Shown here: positions 23,138-35,079 of the stretch, one piece after another | Numbering within the stretch: the stretch's first letter is position 1 | How the letters are laid out: each line of letters starts with the position of its first letter | Assembly: GCA_015039315.1 (NCBI GenBank) | Contig: WIDE01000101.1 | Location: forward strand, 1-64,000 | DNA: 64,000 nucleotides | Origin: Clavulina sp. PMI_390 | Taxonomy: Eukaryota; Basidiomycota; Agaricomycetes; Cantharellales; Hydnaceae | Direction: 5' to 3' | The notes under the pieces: generated by a model | The model's database searches: none | Told to the model about the DNA's origin: nothing | The model's input: the letters and a program-made list of their open reading frames with translations, nothing else | Program-made: the position numbers and the translations under genes

Positions 23138-26100
23138 CGCAGCGCGACTTCACCTAATATTGAGTCTATTATTGCTACCCTACCACTTCGCTATGCCTAC
23201 TATGTATCTGTCTTGAATATTACTTTGAATTTGGACACCATTCGTTTTTTTTTTTGGTCCGAATCTGAGCCCCATAAGTAACACAGGTGAGCCATCATTG
23301 AATCGGTGGGCCCCGCCCCGACTGCCCGCTTCTAGCCTTCTGAGAGGATCTAGAGCGAGTCGCTGATGCCACTATACTTCGTGTGAGTGATTTCTGGCGT
23401 GCGCCTGGTTATTTGAATACCTGGCGCACGTTCGGCTCGTCCTCTGAGTAATTATGAGATGACGGAAAAACATGCTAATCGAGTTACTATGCACAAAGAA
23501 ACCCAGCATCAGAAGACTTCTTACTTCTATCATTTATTCTAATATTGTAACGTTAAGCGTTGCGTTAGTTTCTGAAGATTTTGACCCGAGGAAACCACGG
23601 TTGGTGTTTGTCGGCCACCTCCATGATAGTAGTGCCGTACACTGCTATATCCGTCACGGGCCGCCCCGAAAGACTCTCGTAATAAGGAACGGGCCAGACC
23701 TTCTAAATTAGAGCAAATGTCTAGCTCTCCATGACGTCAAAGGCCGCGGCGATACCGTAGAAAGATATGACGTGCCTGTCAAGAAGGCGAGGGAAGGCTG
23801 GTTATGCAGCGGATAAGGTCCAGGGACTTATATTCGCTATATTGGGCTTCAATGACGAGATTCCACTATTGGGGTTTAATGGGTCATTTTGGACCCACTA
23901 CTTGTATCGTTCGCCCTAGTAATCTGCGCTGAGTTATTATACCTACTTAGTATGATCCGTCACAGGTGGGCAAAAGCACCAAAGCAGCTGCAGGCGCCAA
24001 GTCATCTAGTTGATAAGACCAAGGGCAGTCCACCACCGATTTCTCCATATTGTGAAATACAGCATTTCATCCCTGACGGTGAGCGCAAAGCGAGCGCTAG
24101 CTAATCACGCGCTCCGCGAGAATGATTGGCATCGCCGAAAGGAAAGGCGTTCGGTCATGACTCATTGCTACTCGGCGCACACCACCCAAGACAATTCCAG
24201 CGCAGGGGTATCGCATGAAAAGCTATAGCAGAACTTTCATCATTATTCTCTCACTCGGACTTGAGCCTAGATCTCTCCCTCAGATCGGATCGTACAAGTC
24301 TCAGGGCCTGATCTCGGAGACACGCCCGAGGACTCAGGGGGGAGACTTGACGGCCTCGGGATACGTACACCTGACCCGCCTGGACTATGGGAGTTTGTAG
24401 CTCCATCACGTCGGAGCCTTACTGAGTTAGATAGTGGAGGATGGGCTTGAACGGAAATTAGGCATTCTAACCCAAGAACCGTGCGATGATGTCTCTGCGC
24501 TTGGGATCTTACTGAGCAGTAGTTTTTTTCTCTCTCTTTCAAACTAGGCAAGGGAAGGTTCTCAAAGTTTGACAGCGAGGCTAACAAGTATGGAGGGTTC
24601 GCCGGATGCGGCGGATGATGTGTTTGCCAGCGTATCATTTCCTTGGCACTCAATGTAATAGCAAGGAACAGGTCGCGAAAGCCCCGAATCGCCGCCGATT
24701 CCCCGATAGTCTCTTGTGAAAATGAGCAGAAATGAGATAGTGGCGGTGGGAAATGGATCGATGGCACTCACCTTATTGGAAAAAGTCTGGAATGGAATGG
24801 AAGCCTTTTTCTGGGAAATTTCGGATGATGATGAGAGACACGTGGGGAGGAAACACGAGAAGGAAGTGAGATTGAATGGGCCCTGGAGCGCAAAACAGCT
24901 TGAAGTTCCAGATCTATTTTGGGCCAGATCCACACTCTCCAGACTTGGACGGGTGACATGACAGGCAGCTGGGGCCAGACCGCCAGATTGGGAGAGGATG
25001 GGCGTCACATCGGATCCGAACCGACGTCGAGTAAAAAGAGGTCTCACATCCGGGGCGATCAAGATGCCTCAGCATCGATGGCGAAGGAGTGAGTAACTAG
25101 AGAGATCTGATCTTGGCAGAGTGTATTGTATGTTCATAATAGGAAAGATGAAAAAATGCTGTCGTAATCAGGCATTCCAGCATTTGGTAGCCCGGGGTAT
25201 TTCGGCGTGGCTCCGTGAGCTTTTTGGCGAGTGTTGGGAGATAGCGCTGGAATGGTGAAAATCTCTCTGAGTGAACTGGAGGGAAAGGTGAGTCTCCACT
25301 TCCAATGGTCCGGTGATTTGATGGCTATTTGCAAGGGAGTTTTGAGTTACCCTTGGATCTAATGATTATCTTCTGGCACGGGGTGACCTAATGCACTCAT
25401 GTTACATTTGTTGATAGGGATAGGCACTCGTGATGTCCTCAGTTATATCTACCGATTTTTTTTACAAATAAAAATAATAAAAATTCGAGGTCTGGAGATA
25501 GGCGTGATCTGCAATTCACGGCAAAGCTGGGGGAGAGGCGGCCTGGGAGTTGATGGCGTGTATGCGCGCACGACAGCCTCCCCCGCCTGAGTCGGCGTTA
25601 TCTCAACAAGTCGGGTAGCGCGCTTATAGGCACAGAGCAGTAGCGAAATTGAGGGATCCTTTTGGATCGGAACTGCTAGTGAAAGCAAAAGTCGCCAAAA
25701 ATGTTCGACGAGCGGCGTGGCCGTTTTCAGACGGGGCGATGAAGTGCGGCGAGGTGATGCTCGTCGTCGAGTAATCGACCGTCGACACGGCGGCATTAGT
25801 GCGACCAGGGCCGATCGCTGTCAGGACCCCTGATAGGCGAGGAGGAGATCCCAGAGAGACGATGGCGACGGAGTTGTTGGCGACATCAGGATCTACGGAA
25901 GGCGGCGAAGCACCAACAGCAACGCTTCATAAACGTTCCTATTCGGCCTTGATTGATTCAAGTTGAGTTGAGTTGACGTCGTTAGGAAATTAGGAGGCGG
26001 CTTCCCCCGAGCGTCGCATCTAAATCTGAGCTAAGGCACACTGTAACATGGAATGGAGGTGAAAATGGTGCTTTAGACAGACACAGAGAGCTAGCTAGAT

Positions 26101-26666
26101 GCAGCGATAAAATTAGAAGAAAAAGAAAGGCGGGGTCAGTCGATTCGCAATATGGAGAATTGCTGGGAAATTGTGGGCAAAAAGAGGAGTCGGGACTGAA
26201 TTCCGTCAGCGAAAGAGTTGCATCATTGTTTCCCCCTCGGCAGGTCCCGTAAGCCCACATCCCAGCACTCCTCTCACTCCTTTCAACCACCACTCCCTCT
26301 GCCCCCATATTATTTTGCTGATCTACAAGCCTCCCATCAAAGGTAGACTGTCACTAGCCTCGGTTTCCTTTCCTCCGATTCCCCCGCCGCCAAAGGATAA
26401 CGCTTGAAGTATGAGTTCTGTTATCTTGATCCCCTCCATCCTATATATGCTGATTTCTCTCAGTCTCGCGACCCTTTCGGCTACCATCCCCCCCTCTGCC
26501 AATCCTCCTGTCCTGCTTTCGGCTGCATTGCATTTCTAACATCGACGACGAGCAGCATCCCTCCAGCGCATACATCCTGCCTACCTTGCACCGTACTCGC
26601 CCTCGACCTCACCCCAGACCTGGCGTTCTTCAGACTACTAACCTGTGCGCCTCCATACAACCACTC
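23138..26666. other. Gene-poor region between GT71 and bHLH copy 2
   Basis: No supportable gene. It contains a T run (about 23246-23256), a perfect 8-bp inverted repeat at 23398-23430 and overlapping minus-strand ORFs at 24267-25062 without motifs. The last few hundred bases form the promoter side of bHLH copy 2. Confidence 0.5.
23398..23430. repeat. Short inverted repeat (hairpin)
   Basis: CGTGCGCC and GGCGCACG form a perfect 8-bp stem. After a T/T mismatch two more G-C pairs close a loop of about 11 bases. It lies about 260 bases after the GT71 stop. It could be a fold in a 3' transcript or a small mobile-element footprint. Confidence 0.4.
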
Positions 26667-26693
26667 AGGCTTCCGCTGAGTCATCGCGTAGCC
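26667..26693 (+). promoter_or_regulatory. Conserved 27-bp element upstream of bHLH copy 2
   Basis: It matches the RNA-sense strand of both elements upstream of bHLH copy 1 (24 of 27 bases against copy a; the shared core is CCGCTGAGNNATCGCGTAG). It lies 208-234 bases before the ATG at 26901, in the same orientation relative to its gene. The surrounding sequence does not align obviously, so the match is not simply residual duplication. Confidence 0.75.
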
Positions 26694-26900
26694 GGTGGAT
26701 TGATCCTGAGAGCTTTACTGTTAGTCCCTCGCAAGCTCGCCGAGACATTGTGGGTTAGCTCATAGAACTATCCCCCCCTCCTCCCTCTCCTGCCTCCCAA
26801 CAGCTCTCCAGTCAATTTTCCTAGCTCCCTGCCCATTCCCTCTCCTCCCGCTCCCTCTCTAGCTCTCTTTCCCCCATTCCCTCACCTATACGAAACCAGA

Positions 26901-29030
26901 ATGTCGTTTGAACCTTCCCCAGCCCAGATCGGCGCACCCCCTTCTATGAATTCTCCATCATCTCAGTCCCAAGCTCTATCCTCCGTCCCTTCCTCCGAAC
27001 CTCCCTCCAGTTCCTCACCATCCCCCCATGCTTCAAACCCCTTCGCCTCCACCGATTCTCTTACGACTCCCACTGGCGGTGGCACACCGGATACCTCAGC
27101 CCCCGGCACTCCAGCTGGAGCGATTCGTCGGAAACCTATCCGAAGGGCGAATACAGCCGAGCGTCGAGCTACTCATAATGCTGTCGAACGCCAACGCCGT
27201 GAGACCTTGAATAGTCGTTTTCTCGTAAGCTTGCGTTCATTATGTTGGTGCCGCTGCCTCGCCTGAGACTCGCTGACATTCTCTCTCGCTTCTCTCTGCA
27301 TTGTCCATTTGCGGGTTCATTCTTGATCTGCGTTGGGTCCGCCTCCGCTTGGGCGCGAAATTACCCGTCACGACGACGTGTCACGCACTTTTTGGCGAAA
27401 CTTGGGATTATTCCCCCCTCAATTTTAGGATCTTGCCCAACTGCTTCCCAACCTGGTCAATGTCCGAAGACCGTCGAAAAGCGCGATTATCAACTCGTCT
27501 ATTGCAATGGTACGCACCCAGCGCCGCCTGCGAGCTATTGCTGCCCGTGAAGTCCGGCAGCTGGTACGCGAGGCTGATATCCTGCGACGCGAAGTGAATG
27601 AGTGGCGGGCCTCGTACCCGATGAACCCCGTCCCAACGGCGCGGGCAAACTCCGACCCATCTGTCATGGACCGTGGGGCTCCCCTCCAAGGCCTCCGAGA
27701 GCCGCCTCGTAGTCACGAGCTGATCTCCCTCATTGAGATGGAGGACACGTCAGCAGCTGACGATCGGATGAACGAGCAGGAACGTATTGCATACGAGATG
27801 CGAGGGGGTGATTCGGGCCCTCTTGCGGCAAGCATCGGAGAGGATGGCGAGGATGATTACGTCACCGGGTATCCGACGTCGTTTGACGACGACGGATCCC
27901 ATTTCACATTGCCCACGGAGCATCACCAGCCTCCTTTCCAGCAAGCGGCGGCTTTTACAAACCCGATACCGGGAGTCGTTCATGCGCAGCGGTCGATTGA
28001 CGGGAACCGTGCCCGTGCCCAGTCGCTATCTGTCCCCCTGCAGCACCATCAAAATCCTAGCTCCCTTCGCCATCAGCCCATGCAGATGAATGAGCCGCAC
28101 CATTCCACTCCATTCGGTCCACATCAAGTGCTCAACCCCCACGCTCAAAATCCCAGCCAGTATGCCCAGGCCCTTCAGCAGCAGCAAATGCACCAGCATG
28201 CCATCCAGATGGCTCAGATGGGGATGAACGGCGGTGTGCCTAGCTCTGCGCCCAACCCTGGAAATGCCTTCCCGCAAAATATGGGACCTCCCCCATCGTT
28301 CGACGCCTTTGCGCAAGCTGCAGCAGGCTTCCCATCGACTCTAAATCCTCCTAATATGCCAGGCATGCCTCCTCAGCATCCCCACATGTTGAGCGAACAT
28401 GAGGCAAAGCGGGCGATGTGGAATGCCCAGCTGACGTCTAATGCTCTCGCCCAGTTCCAACAGCAGCGAGAGCAGCAGGCCCAACAGGCAAGACACCAGG
28501 GGTTTAACTTCCCTAACACCCCACCAGCGACGTCGCATGGTCCTGTTGCGGCCTTTGGTGGCTCATCGCCTCCATCAGTGAGCCGGCGGGAGCGCAGCGA
28601 GGAGCAGGAAGTCCACCACCCGTATATTCCAGCAGAATCAGGTCCCTCAACTCCTGGCTCGTCTCATACAAGCTCTTCAATTCCTCCGTCGCTGACTCTG
28701 TCTGTTTCGGGTTTGTCTTCAACCTCGTCTGCTCCGCCCTCTGCGGGTATCCCAGAAACAGGATACCCTAGCTCCCTCCCAAATTCACTACACACCCCCC
28801 TTCACAACCTCAGCATTGCAGCGCAGCAGCAAGAAGCTTTCCAGAATATCAATGGCTCCAACTACGTGTATGGGAGTGCTCCAACGGCTGGATGGGGTGG
28901 TCCCAATCAGCTGCCCACCAACAACTCGACTCCCACCGCGGAGATGGGCGCCAATACCCTAAACAAAGGCAACGGCGGAGGCGGCGGCATGCAATTCGTA
29001 CATACGCCCATGATGAATATCTTCATCTGA
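26901..29030 (+). CDS. bHLH transcription factor, copy 2
   Basis: Two exons, join(26901..27224,27429..29030), 641 aa. It is a paralogue of the gene at 13.5-15.4 kb. His92-x3-Glu96-x3-Arg100 in ATHNAVERQRRETLN is the DNA-reading face, and helix 2 (RRPSKSAIINSSIAMVRTQ) follows the splice. The long dimerisation helix (EVRQLVREADILRREV) and the shared acidic block (MEDTSAADDRMNEQERIAYE) are present. The remainder is Pro/Gln/Ser-rich and less Gln-dense than copy 1. The intron (204 nt) is in the same place and phase as in copy 1, after SRFL, so it predates the duplication. Nuclear regulator of unknown target; heterodimerisation with copy 1 is plausible. Both proteins end in a short hydrophobic tail after a Gly-rich segment. 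Confidence 0.9.
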
Positions 29031-31526
29031 AAAAAATCTCGGCGAGCGACGGTACTTTGCGTCTCTCAGACTTGTCTTCATCTCATTCATGCCCCTCGGA
29101 CTATGATTTGCTATGTCTTTCTTTTTCAAAATCGGCCCTCATTTTTGTCCTAGTATTATTTGCGTCCCTCTTTCCCGCACAATACCCTGTATCTGTACGG
29201 TCTCTTCCTCCCCATTCTGCATCAATTCCGCATGACCTCGCTTCCTCGCCGCATTGCCCACACAATCACTCGCATCCTTTGTATACCTTTCCCACCTGCC
29301 TGCTTTTGGTACATGTTTCACTATTGTGTACCATATGTTATTCCTGCCCTTTATCTTTACGTCCACGCGGCACTTGACCAATCTTGGTTACTACAGGCGA
29401 AACATCTTTACCACAACCACGACGCGTGAGTGGGATTGACCCTCGTCCTTCAGGCGATCAAGCGAGTTGCACGATTCAGTTGCACGATTTTGCCACACGA
29501 CGACCAGGATACCGAGGAATATCGGCGTAGGGAGGCTCCGATTATTACCTTGTTCATGGAGCCGTTTCATCCATAGCAATGGGTATTGGCAGATCATGAA
29601 CGCTAACTACACTTCGGGGCTTGAATCCGAAACGCGCTTGGGCGAGCTTAGCGAAAAACAAAGCTGTCGACGTCCATTCACCGGCATCTAGGATACCCAA
29701 TGACCCGGAATGCTTTTCAGCGGGGGTCATATCGATCTCACAGATGAGCGAGCGCATGGTGAGGCGCTGTTCACAGTCACCGTGTAACTTCGGTTGTGTG
29801 TGTCCCTGACACTGTGAGACGGATCTCTTGCCAAGTTTTAGGATCTAGATCGCTTGGCATCTTAAAAAAGAGAGTATTGCTATCGGTGATCGCGGCCGAC
29901 GGAGGAAGACTGCCTCGCCAGCATCTGATGGTGGTCCTCTTTTAATTATCCCTAGTGTAAGCGAGATACTTCGCCATTACGTCTGCACTAACCCCATGAC
30001 ACGATACTGTAGAACTCTCTGGCCGATCTTGCAAGGTCAAGAGGCACGAGGAAGCAGGTACGAGTGGCAGAGCCACAGTACCGACAAAGCGGCAACCACT
30101 AGAACGCGTGCTTGGCCGCAGATCTGAGGAACGGCACAGAAAATCGCATTAAAACGGGCCCGTTGAGCGCCGAGTGCTTCCCCAGGTCCTTCTCGAAGCC
30201 TCATAGCCAAGTGTATAGTCAATTCGTGCGCAAGAGTCCACACGAACTATAAAATCATGCCCTTATGGGACTAAGACCACATGGGCGCACAGATTTGGCG
30301 TTATCGTAGTTAATTTGACCATTCAAGAGATGTTTTGGTGCCTTGTGGTGCTCCTCATTTTGTATGCGAAGTGCAAGGACTTTATGTGGAGTGAGATGGC
30401 CAGATGGGCACGAAGAAGCGCATAGTTCTCGTCATTGAGGGGTGTCCTTCAGGGTAGTGCCAAATGTTCATGCGCAAGTATCATTTGTCCCTGACAATCA
30501 ATTTAAATCTAGCCTGTGTAATGAGGAGATGTGCACAAGACTTGACCAGCGCCACTCAAGTTCAATCTCGCACGTTGAAGCTTTCGAATCCATACCAGTG
30601 CTCCACAAGTGGCGGAAGTCAGATACAGGCACAGCTTGTATGCCCAAATAGGCTCCTGATACCTTGAAAGGGATCGGGAACCCAGCCCGTGAAGGGGCCG
30701 ATGTTGAGAAAGCGCGGGAGTAAGTGCACGTGACTGGCAGGCTCTTCAACATCGATCCCATACCAACAGATAAACATTCATATTGGTCGTAGCCGCGACC
30801 ATAGATATTATCTGGCCAATCCCCTGAAAGCTGTTATCGAAGTGCGCTACACCGGAGATTCGGAAAAGAACCCCGGCCCTGTCCCGAGATTTCTCTATCA
30901 CTGCCCGAACCCTAGGGCCACGCCCATATGGATCTCTAATCGTGATTTAGCCACCTAAAGGGTTTATAAGGAGCTTTTCCGTCTTTCATCTGAACTAGGG
31001 GCTTTATTACTTCGGATTTATCTCTTAGAGTGCTAAATGGGACTTCAGTTTCTCGAATTAGCCTAGGTAATCGCGGAGCGCTCCGCGTTGCAATCGCAAG
31101 GCTCCCTATCCCTATGGTAATGAAATTAGACTTATAGCTTCCTATCGGCCCCCATTCCGGATTCGTTTCTGTGGATGGCGTGCCGTTGGAGACACGCTAT
31201 CAGATCAACGATCAAGTGGCAAGTCTGTAGCTGTGTTGCCGTAATTCCCATTATCCGGAGAAACAAATACAGAGGCGAGTCGTTGCACCAACTGGAGCTC
31301 TTACGATGGTACTACAACACTGCACCCGTGCTTCAACTTAGACTACTAATACCCCACCACACTTGGGGCTAAGCTTTGTACCAAAATAGACAAATATTTT
31401 GACGACCAACCATCCCAGCAAAAGAAAGTGAGAAAGTGCGCCGCCCTTATGAACCTGATAAGTGCAGATTTATTGTTCTAAAGATAGCTGGAGGGTTTTG
31501 GGACGAAGTGTAGTGAAAAGCAAAAC
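29031..31526. other. Intergenic, no gene recognised
   Basis: It contains the 3' UTR side of bHLH copy 2 and a region of unknown content. A direct repeat of GTTGCACGATT occurs near 29464-29486, and a perfect 16-bp palindrome at 31072-31087. No coding family was recognised. Confidence 0.5.
31072..31087. repeat. Perfect 16-bp palindrome
   Basis: CGCGGAGCGCTCCGCG is self-complementary over all 16 bases, a GC-only island apart from one A and one T in an AT-richer neighbourhood. It could be a dimeric protein site or chance. Confidence 0.5.
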
Positions 31527-31531
31527 AAAAA
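31527..31531 (-). terminator. RNA polymerase III T-run terminator
   Basis: A run of five T on the minus strand lies 3 bases after the tRNA-Gly 3' end, as expected for Pol III termination. Confidence 0.75.
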
Positions 31532-31534
31532 GGT

Positions 31535-31605
31535 TGCATTAGCGGCGAATCGAACGCCGGCCGAGTCGATGGCAACGACCCATTCTACCACTGAACTACT
31601 AATGC
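31535..31605 (-). tRNA. tRNA-Gly (anticodon GCC)
   Basis: A 71-nt cloverleaf can be folded by eye. The 7-bp acceptor stem is GCATTAG/CTAATGC with discriminator A. The A box is TGGTTCAGTGG. The anticodon stem GGTCG/CGACT (one G-U pair) closes the loop TTGCCAT with anticodon GCC and the invariant T33. The T arm is CGGCG/CGCCG around TTCGATT (B box). No intron is needed. It decodes GGC/GGU glycine codons and is followed by a T-run terminator. Confidence 0.95.
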
Positions 31606-31900
31606 GGCTCTGGTGGTAAACGACCAGAGCACTACTAATTGTTTACTCATTACGCCCTAATTGTCGTCGAGAGAGTCTCATGACATCTAGGGCGTAAGTC
31701 GGCAGACTATTCTATGGCGGGTACGAATACAAAGGAGAATAACGAGGAGAAAAAAAAAACCAAGATGAGGGAAGTCTATGGTGGGTGGCACTGGGCAATA
31801 AAGCAAGCACATCATCTCACTGAAGTCCGCGGGAAGTAGGTACAGGGATAAAAGAGAAAGCAGCCAGTTGATCGTGTGCTCACGCACAAGCAGCAGCAGC

Positions 31901-33748
31901 TCAACTGCCGATGTTCACGGTCTTGACGATGGGCCAATATTTCCTCGCCGTCATCAGGGTACCATCGTCCTCATACTCCATAAACCCGACTCTATCTGGC
32001 ATGTCCCTTGCGCGCGTGAGGCCTTTTGCATCTTTTCCTAGCGCGGCCATGCCCGGCTTGGGAGCGGGGTCCACGCTCTGGATCGCCTCGACAAACTCAC
32101 GAATAGGCGTACCGAACCAACGCGTCTGGTGCTTCTGGCCGGATTGCGGGTTCGTGGCAGTCGTGAACCACGCAACGTGACCACCACCGTATGTAGTACC
32201 CATGACGACGTAAGGGGAGCGACGGGCTTTGGCGTAAGGGATGTTGAAGGGCGCAACCATGGGATCATCTTCGGTGTGGAGGGAGAGGTGCGGGATGGCG
32301 ATTTTATCGATCAGTTTCTCGCACGACGCTTGACGATAGTAGTCCCACGCATCCTCAAAGCTACGTAATGCAAGCGAAGCAGATGTGAAATAGGATATAA
32401 CGAGTGAAGAGGTGGCATAGGGATCAGTGATTCGCATGAGAGGGCGATTGTGGGGAGCGGGCTTACTTGAACAACTTGGACGTCACCCGATCATCAAAGA
32501 ATCGGATGATTGTATATCTCTTTGAATATATATCAGGGATGTTAAGTCTCTCATCGGTCTCGAATGCATATCGAGAGTTCTTGAACATCGTGAGCAAAGC
32601 GTCGGCTAGGATGGGTCCATAAATATAGCGATTGAGCCAGCTTCCGTGCTCAATGTAGTGGGTCGCGATCGTCCAGTCCCAGGGATTCGACACACAGATG
32701 GCGCCTTTCAAGGGTGTTTTATCGCCTTCTTGCTAATGATCACAAAAGTAACAATCGATGAGAATAGGCATACACAATTGGAGTAGAAACGAGACATACA
32801 CCGAGGTATTGCGCCATTGTGCAGGCACCCATGCTGTAACCTGCACCATAAATGGGGGCATTGGGATACGTTTCGGTGAGCCAGAGCAGCGCACTGCGCG
32901 TATCATCGGTCTCCCCCGCCTATTCGTTCAATGCCCGCTCTGAGGTCAATTTCCTGCACCGCGAACGGGAGAAAATTCTTTATTTACTCACATGATATAG
33001 CCGCTGGCTGGTTACGGGCGTATCAACATCACCTACGAACAATCAGAGGAAGACGACGGTGAGACTCCTCGCCGAGCGTGGGACACTACTTTCATGAACG
33101 GAACATACAGCCTCTGAAGTTCATCGCGACCACTCGAACACCTTTCTCGCCCCCATAAACCTTTGAGCGCGTCACATCTCGCACGGTCGAGCGGATATAG
33201 CTTTCCTGCGTGGACCCTGTCAGACCGTGCAGGATGAACAGGATAGGGGTATCGTCCTCCTTGCTCTCGAAGGCTGGATAGACATCGAGAGAGATGGTCC
33301 CGCCATCCGGGAGGCGTAGCAGTTGTCGAGTGTATGGGATGGGGTCGTAGTAGAACATCTCGGCCAGAACACACCAGACCGTTTGGACGTTCCCTCTATT
33401 ATACCATGCATAGTCGTTACGAGATTGTGAGAAAAGAAAGCATAGAAAATATTTGAAAGCCAAAAGAAGTTACACGTACCCAGGAAGCCACCATGTCGGA
33501 TTGAAGTATGCTTTCGGACCGTAAAGCGATGGGCATTTCTCTTTGATCATCTCCATAATAGTAGTATCGGTGTTGGCGCTGACCGGCGCGCTCTTCTCCT
33601 CGTTGGTAACCAGCTCAACGAAGTGCTTCCTCGTAAGGAATGTCAACCGGAACGACGTCCAGAGAGAGATGAAGAACGAGGCAATGGCAAGCCAGAGAGC
33701 ATGGCTTGTGCCTCGGAGAGACTGCATCGCTGCACGTACTGCGGACAT
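31901..33748 (-). CDS. ABHD1/3- and EHT1-like alpha/beta hydrolase
   Basis: Six exons, complement(join(31901..32360,32467..32732,32800..32919,32992..33032,33109..33395,33480..33748)), 480 aa. An N-terminal membrane segment (about residues 15-38) precedes a WLPGGNVQT motif typical of the EMB8/YheT/ABHD1-3 group. The catalytic triad is visible: Ser228 in GAGYSMGA, Asp359 or Asp360 in HTEDDPMV and His389 in GGGHVAWF. LFILHGLTG supplies the oxyanion loop. Yeast relatives (Eht1, Eeb1) make and hydrolyse medium-chain fatty-acid ethyl esters, and animal ABHD3 is a phospholipase, so a lipid acyl-ester substrate is likely. At the third intron (32733-32799) a GTATGT donor two bases beyond a weaker one gives the in-frame YLG-QEGD junction. 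Confidence 0.88.
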
Positions 33749-35079
33749 CGCGATCTGTGTTGCCTAGGCGCCGTCAACAACAAGCAGGGTTGGACAATCA
33801 AAAGCTCGAGCACAAACAGCCAACGAGCACTATCAGGCAGGCAGAAGAGGATCAAGGCGAAACGAGAGTGGTTGTCGGGAGGAGAGAGAAGGGGTTAAGG
33901 GTTCATTCCCAGTCCATACAGTATATGGGAACGCGGACGGCGTGCACCCACCGATTGAGCGTCAAACCTTCTCCTGATGCTTCTTCTTATCATATCATCA
34001 TTGGCAGTACAATAAGCAATTGTATTGAATTGAGATTAGAGGGATCTAAAGATCCGCACCGTTCGTCGCATTCCAGTGGTCTCAGAGTAATAACTTGGAC
34101 GTCACGTCTTGGGTCTGATCATTGAGATCCGAAATGGGTTTCCAATAACACTCCTCGCATGTTTAATGGCGCACTTGAGTGTCTCACTAGATCTATCACT
34201 GGTCCCACACCTTCACAATTGGTAGGTAAGGATTAGTAATAAGTCTGGGCACTTTGCCAGCGATGTGGATCGTGGAAGCAGCACGGCTACTGGAGTCGAT
34301 GCACGTTGCGGAAATGATATGATTTGCACCGATAGCGAGTCTAAATCGCAATAAGTAAACAATTCACTACTGTGCCGTCACCCAGTATATTCGAATCCCT
34401 GGTACTGGTACTGGGTACTGGGCTACCAGAGTAGCGAGAACTTCTCGAATAAAAATAGTATTCACTGCGTCAAATTTGCAGGAAGTGGCAAATGTACACT
34501 GATTTCTAGGGTTGGGTTACATCGATTATACATCGTACTGCGCAAGATGATTAGCCATAAGCGGACAGTGGACAATACTGGGGTCTTCGCTGAGGCCGTT
34601 GCCCAGGCACCGTGGTAGCTCTCCCGATGGCTGCGATAAGCATATGAGGGGACGCGGCGCGTTTATGAGGTGAAGCAGACGGTGAGCTTCCCCGCCTGAC
34701 AAAAGCTTCGAGGCAGCAACACGCATCGGGGTGGGCCAAAGCGTGGCGATCATTGATGTTGATGGCGGTGATTATGCGCTGAACATGGGGATACAAGAAG
34801 AATGTTGAGCGAATAGTGGAGAAGGATATAACACGAGGGTGAGTCATAGCATTAAAGGGCCTAGATGTATGGGGCTTCGGCGGGAGGACGATGTTCCAAC
34901 CAACACCGAGTCATGCCGATTTCGGGTCGAGCCACCGCGAAAAGTCAAACGGCGGAGCTGTGACAGACTCCCGTGGAGCCGACTGTCCCGCCGCCGAAGA
35001 CTGCTTTGTTATCAGGCACACGAGAACATGGAGTGACGTCGTTGGGTGCATCAATCAGGACATTGTAATCACAGCAAAA
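33749..35079. other. Intergenic, no gene recognised
   Basis: Upstream region of the hydrolase gene and 3' side of the LisH-CTLH gene. A small tandem of GGTACT/GGGTACT units lies near 34400-34423. No gene model is supported. Confidence 0.5.

Noticed and set aside
24267..25062. Two overlapping minus-strand ORFs of 166 codons
   Set aside because: They overlap in different frames, are rich in low-complexity Ser/Pro/Arg and match no family I know.
34381..34425. B-box-like TTCGAATCC and GGTACT repeats
   Set aside because: No tRNA fold; the repeat is a few short units only.
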